A DNA stretch of 20,122 nucleotides. Origin: Isoetes engelmannii (lineage: Eukaryota; Streptophyta; Lycopodiopsida; Isoetales; Isoetaceae). Both the position numbers and the translations under genes were made by a program. Positions 17,958 to 20,122 of the stretch are shown here, piece by piece; the first letter of the stretch is position 1; each line of letters begins with the position of its first letter. The notes under the pieces were generated by a model. The model was not told the origin of the DNA. It worked only from the letters and a program-made list of their open reading frames with translations, and did no database searches. Location: contig JAANSK020289490.1 of the NCBI GenBank assembly GCA_011763485.2, positions 1 through 20,122 on the forward strand. Reading direction: 5' to 3'.

Positions 17958-18255
17958 TGGATGCAAAACCTGCAGGTTTTCTGGAGGTTTGCTTTCTGGA
18001 AGCTAGTTCCCATGATCGTTCAAGTTTGTGGGGCTCAGGTCTGGGACCTTGATAAAAAGTATTGCATCAGCATTACTTTGTGCTCAGGTTTAAGACCTGA
18101 TTTTGATCAACGGCTTAAATTTCGTTCTTGTGGATCAGCCCGCTGAGATTTTGCACGAAAATTCCTTGAGGTCGTCTGATTCATGGGAACGCTGAAACCT
18201 TGATCCAGAGTGAGCATCGAGGTTTCAGCTCCAGACCCGTTCATGGGAACCCCCC
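17946..18255 (+). mobile_element. MITE copy A (PIF/Harbinger-like, TTA-flanked)
   Basis: The 310-bp unit has terminal inverted repeats GGGGGTTTCCCATG (left) and GGGGGGTTCCCATG (right, minus strand). TTA target duplications lie at 17943-17945 and 18256-18258. TTCCCATGA recurs twice internally, near 18009 and near 18183 on the minus strand. It shares ~25 bp (GACCT.GA.AAAAAGTATTGCATC) plus its end with copy B. It has no coding capacity. It lies ~290 bp upstream of the PFD4 start codon. Confidence 0.65.
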
Positions 18256-18259
18256 TTAG

Positions 18260-19690
18260 GTTTGTCTTGTAGCGCTTCCTGCATTGTTGCAATTCATAAC
18301 CATCAGGAATAGTTATAGTAAGGGAAGCGCGTCGGTTGTAGGAGGGAACATTGTAGAACATAACATGGATTGATATGTCTAGATACATTGATTTATCAAG
18401 TTTTCATTATGATTGGGCCTCTATGCATGTGTTCTCTTCTATTTTATTTTTGGATTGCCCCATGTCAAGTTTGGGAGAGGGTTAACTAATTCATCTTGTC
18501 TCCATATTCACCTGCACAAGTAGCAGCCCTATAGTTGTCAATATGATATTTTTGACACACTTCTCTTATAATCCTACGCTGTGACAATTAATGCCATCAG
18601 ATCTACTCGTCTTTAAATTGATTTACTGATTATGGTCTTGTAACTTGTAAAGCGGCATCAGTAGTTAACTATGTGTTTGGCTGCACAAAGGCACAATCAA
18701 ATGTGTGGTCTGGAGCTTGCTACAAACCATAGAAGCTCTCTTTGAGTTTGCACTTATCATCTTCTTGATCTGCACCTGCAATTCTGGAGGTTGTTTGGCA
18801 TGGGCCTTGTTGCTGGGGTCTCACATGGCTTTATTCTGTCAGATGATCAAGAGGTCTCAAAAGCTTAATGTTGCTTTAATAGCAAGATACCTGAGGAGAG
18901 TAATTCAAAAGAGAATAGTTTTACTACTTATAAACACACCTGCTTGATAAGGCATGTACCAAGTATACCATGTGGTCAAAATTTACTAATTGCGGGTCCA
19001 AATATTATGCTGATGGTATTGTTAACAAGCAACATTGCTATGAGCAATGTTGGCAAAATAAGAGTTTGTGGGAAGAGTAGAACAGTGCAGCTGCAACAAG
19101 AGCTCGGAATGGGCACATCATTCCAAGTACCTAAATTCTCAAAGCCAATAATGATATTCTGGCAATATGCATCTGATCTTCTTGGTAGGCAGCTCGTTTC
19201 AAGATGTGCTGTTTACTCATCATATTATGTGTGTAAAGTCAAGAAGGTTGATATGAACAAAGTGTTCCTGTTTAGTTTTCTTCCTTAGAATACAAGAAGG
19301 AAGGGTCATATGATGTTGGAAATTGTTTTATCCAAGGGCAAAACTTAGCTATGAAGCATAGTTAGGAATAAGGGAAATTGATTTCTTTTTATAACTTTGA
19401 ATATTAAGGTTGCTAAGATTTTTTATTTAAATCAATAGTTGTCACTAACGCAAGAAATGAATCACTTCCTAGGAGAAGTGATTAAGAAAATCTATTAATC
19501 TACTTCTCATCCCTTTATCAAGGATTTCTTCATGCATTTGCATTAGAAATTGTTGAACTTACGGACACTTTGACATAATTCGCATAATCCAGGCTCATCA
19601 TTTTTCGCACAAGTTCCAGCATTAAACACCAACCAATGGTTTGCCTTGAACCCATGCCTGAGGTGGCAAAAACTAATATTATACTATATT
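18260..19690. other. No supported gene
   Basis: Two adjoining plus-strand frames, 18705-18947 and 18944-19288, have hydrophobic patches but no recognisable domain, and neighbouring frames are equally broken. They could be a very old relic. Otherwise the interval is AT-rich and featureless. Confidence 0.4.
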
Positions 19691-19692
19691 AT

Positions 19693-19860
19693 TTAGGGAA
19701 AAACTACAAAATGCCCTTATGTTTTGCTAAATTTCACCAGATGCCCTTGAGTTTTCTTTTGAATTCTTAAAATGCCCTCGCCTATAATGCGTGTTTTTGT
19801 TTCAAATTTTAGAAGTTTCAAAATTCACAATTGCCCTTAAGATTTTCAACCAAATTATTG
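19693..19860 (+). repeat. Repeat-like region with GGGAAAAACTACAAAATGCC motif
   Basis: AGGGAAAAACTACAAAATGC followed by repeated ATGCCCTT(A/G)-type words (AAATGCCCTTATG, AGATGCCCTTGAG, AAATGCCCTCGCC, ATTGCCCTTAAG) is a style seen at the ends of plant non-autonomous transposons. A mirrored end was not found in the window. Confidence 0.35.
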
Positions 19861-19958
19861 AAATCTCCTTCAGAATGATAATTTAGCAAAATACATAATA
19901 TTGCCATAAATGTGCAATATTTAGTTTGTGTTTACTTTTGTATTGTGGGATGTGCTTC

Positions 19959-20045
19959 TGGCAAAAGTTAACACTAAGATTCTTGGCAAAAGTTAAGACT
20001 AAGATTCTTGGCACTTGCTTCTGGCAAAAGTTGAGACTAAGATTC
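19959..20045 (+). repeat. Three-copy short tandem repeat
   Basis: TGGCAAAAGTTAACACTAAG, TGGCAAAAGTTAAGACTAAG and TGGCAAAAGTTGAGACTAAG (each followed by ATTC) occur in a row. Units are ~24 bp, with a 14-bp extra piece, TTGGCACTTGCTTC, before the third. It is probably replication slippage. Confidence 0.85.
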
Positions 20046-20122
20046 TAACCATCATTCAAATAAATTGGGATTATGTCTTGATTTTGGGACAAAATTTGGA
20101 GTTGCAGTTTTTTAGTGAGTTC

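Noticed and set aside
18107-18388. 93-codon minus-strand frame across the right end of MITE A
   Set aside because: It spans the inverted repeat and the TTA duplication, so it is a chance frame in a non-coding element.
18705-19288. Two adjoining plus-strand frames as a membrane-protein gene
   Set aside because: No motif, no splice logic linking them, and codon texture like the surrounding non-coding DNA.
1-20122. CRISPR array, phage, toxin-antitoxin or operon-type systems
   Set aside because: The window is plant nuclear DNA with spliced genes and retroelement fossils; no regularly spaced repeats or bacterial gene layout are seen.

Overview
This is plant nuclear DNA, almost certainly from a flowering plant. 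It is AT-rich, has short GT-AG introns, carries plant-type Ty1/copia and Ty3/gypsy debris and small TTA-flanked MITEs, and holds one intact intron-bearing gene whose product is a plant-like prefoldin subunit 4. I cannot name the species.

Layout. 1-~3860 (minus): a broken Ty1/copia retrotransposon entering from the left edge, read right to left as part of the 5' LTR, a tRNA-iMet-type primer binding site, gag, protease, integrase and reverse transcriptase. ~3935-5245 (plus): a broken Ty3/gypsy integrase segment, with possible flanking LTR material to ~6600. 6617-7193 (minus): a probable Ty3/gypsy solo LTR. 8040-8575 (minus): one long, stop-interrupted reading frame of unknown family. ~8951-9125: a tRNA-Lys-like SINE head. 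10036-10149 (minus): a crumb of gypsy reverse transcriptase. 10217-10420: a small inverted-repeat element. 10801-12681: a 1.88-kb near-palindrome with LTR-like arms facing inward and 5-bp target duplications. ~13085-14190 (minus) and 14295-15815 (plus): two decayed host-gene relics, the second perhaps RIF1-like. 16231-16441: MITE copy B. 16993-17654 (minus): the intact PFD4 gene. 17946-18255: MITE copy A, an inverted relative of copy B. 18260-20122: mostly featureless, with a short tandem repeat at the end.

The only gene that looks functional is prefoldin subunit 4. It has three exons with perfect phase and canonical splice sites, a plausible TATA box and a telo-box-like motif. It sits between two members of the same MITE family in opposite orientation.

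The most unusual structure is the palindromic element at 10801-12681. Both outer ends are the same TGTGAC terminus. The flanking GACAT repeats show that it landed as one unit. Each arm carries a TATA box and, at its inner edge, a tRNA-like module. No bacterial-type system, CRISPR array or defence locus is present.
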